Shown: in pieces, positions 63,853-64,000 of the stretch
Layout: the number at the start of each line of letters is the position of its first letter
Position numbering within the stretch: the stretch's first letter is position 1
From: Prolixibacteraceae bacterium UBA1413
GTDB lineage: Bacteria; Bacteroidota; Bacteroidia; Bacteroidales; Prolixibacteraceae
Direction: 5' to 3'
DNA length: 64,000 bases
Assembly: GCA_002304925.1 (NCBI GenBank)
Contig: DBPT01000005.1
Location: 118,193 to 182,192, forward strand
Program-made: the position numbers and the translations under genes
Notes under the pieces: generated by a model
Told to the model about the DNA's origin: nothing
Seen by the model: the letters and a program-made list of their open reading frames with translations, nothing else
The model's database searches: none

Positions 63853-63979
63853 CAACGTTCGGCGGTATGAAATCGTTGGGGATTGCGGGCAACGTCACTA
63901 TCCCCCGATAACGAACTTTGATGCGGGGCAGAACGCTTAATTCAACCACTTAAACCCCAATGCTTTATACACGATATTG
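63853..63979. repeat. 127-bp imperfect inverted repeat near the window end
   Basis: The left arm (63853-63881) and right arm (63955-63979) are imperfect reverse complements ending in CGTTGGGG and CCCCAATG. The left arm has about four extra bases that would bulge out. The 73-base middle contains further short G/C complementary runs (TATCCCCCGATA). No gene. The window ends 21 bases later. Confidence 0.5.
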
Positions 63980-64000
63980 AACTAAATCCCGCTTTGGCGG

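Noticed and set aside
63853..63979. Integron attC site
   Set aside because: The expected core sequences RYYYAAC and GTTRRRY are not matched at the arm ends; only the bulged-hairpin shape is similar.

Overview
The window comes from a member of the Bacteroidota, most likely Bacteroidales or a close relative. The markers are a SusC/SusD pair, three type IX secretion/gliding genes (porU, porV, gldJ), many lipoproteins, promoter -7 elements of the form TAnnTTTG, and housekeeping gene forms typical of the phylum (ComEC without a metallo-beta-lactamase domain, a single-chain L-serine dehydratase, PepD). Base composition looks even throughout. I saw no tRNA, rRNA, CRISPR array or intact insertion sequence. 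Order-level placement is inference.

Layout. 1-17.8 kb is almost entirely minus-strand housekeeping: the tail of a threonylcarbamoyl-AMP synthase (plus strand), a K+ uptake operon trkA-trkH-trkH, comEC, ruvX-def (4-nt overlap), a dihydroorotate-dehydrogenase-like protein, a YggS PLP protein, and a periplasm-defence pair of a giant alpha-2-macroglobulin lipoprotein followed by PBP1C. 17.9-21.1 kb is serA-transketolase on the plus strand, closed by a strong terminator.

21.9-35 kb is a carbohydrate locus: a Tat-exported SGNH hydrolase diverges from a ROK regulator, followed by SusC, SusD, a terminator, a convergent GH20 hexosaminidase, a PNGase F-type glycoamidase and an outer-membrane barrel protein. 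The enzymes suggest capture and removal of N-glycans or other GlcNAc-containing glycans. A perfect 7-3-7 inverted repeat in front of the ROK gene is a candidate operator.

35-45 kb is mixed metabolism: serine dehydratase, a decayed DUF4160 gene next to an intact DUF2442 gene, pepD, a Gfo/Idh/MocA oxidoreductase coupled to malQ, and a minus-strand operon of NlpC/P60 peptidase, a 30-residue membrane peptide and a NUDIX hydrolase. A 7TM-HD phosphodiesterase and a small lipoprotein follow. 45-52.5 kb holds an S41 peptidase and an export operon (adaptor, MacB-type permease, TolC, second adaptor) that has no ABC ATPase.

52.6-59.4 kb carries ispF, porV and porU opposite gldJ, the T9SS sortase/shuttle neighbourhood. 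59.5-63.5 kb is one large GH43-GH43-GH51 arabinan-type enzyme. The last 550 bases are non-coding and full of palindromes and repeats. The most unusual non-coding signal is a 158-bp sequence present twice in inverted orientation (21286-21443 and 44703-44860) with only four differences and a shared open reading frame.
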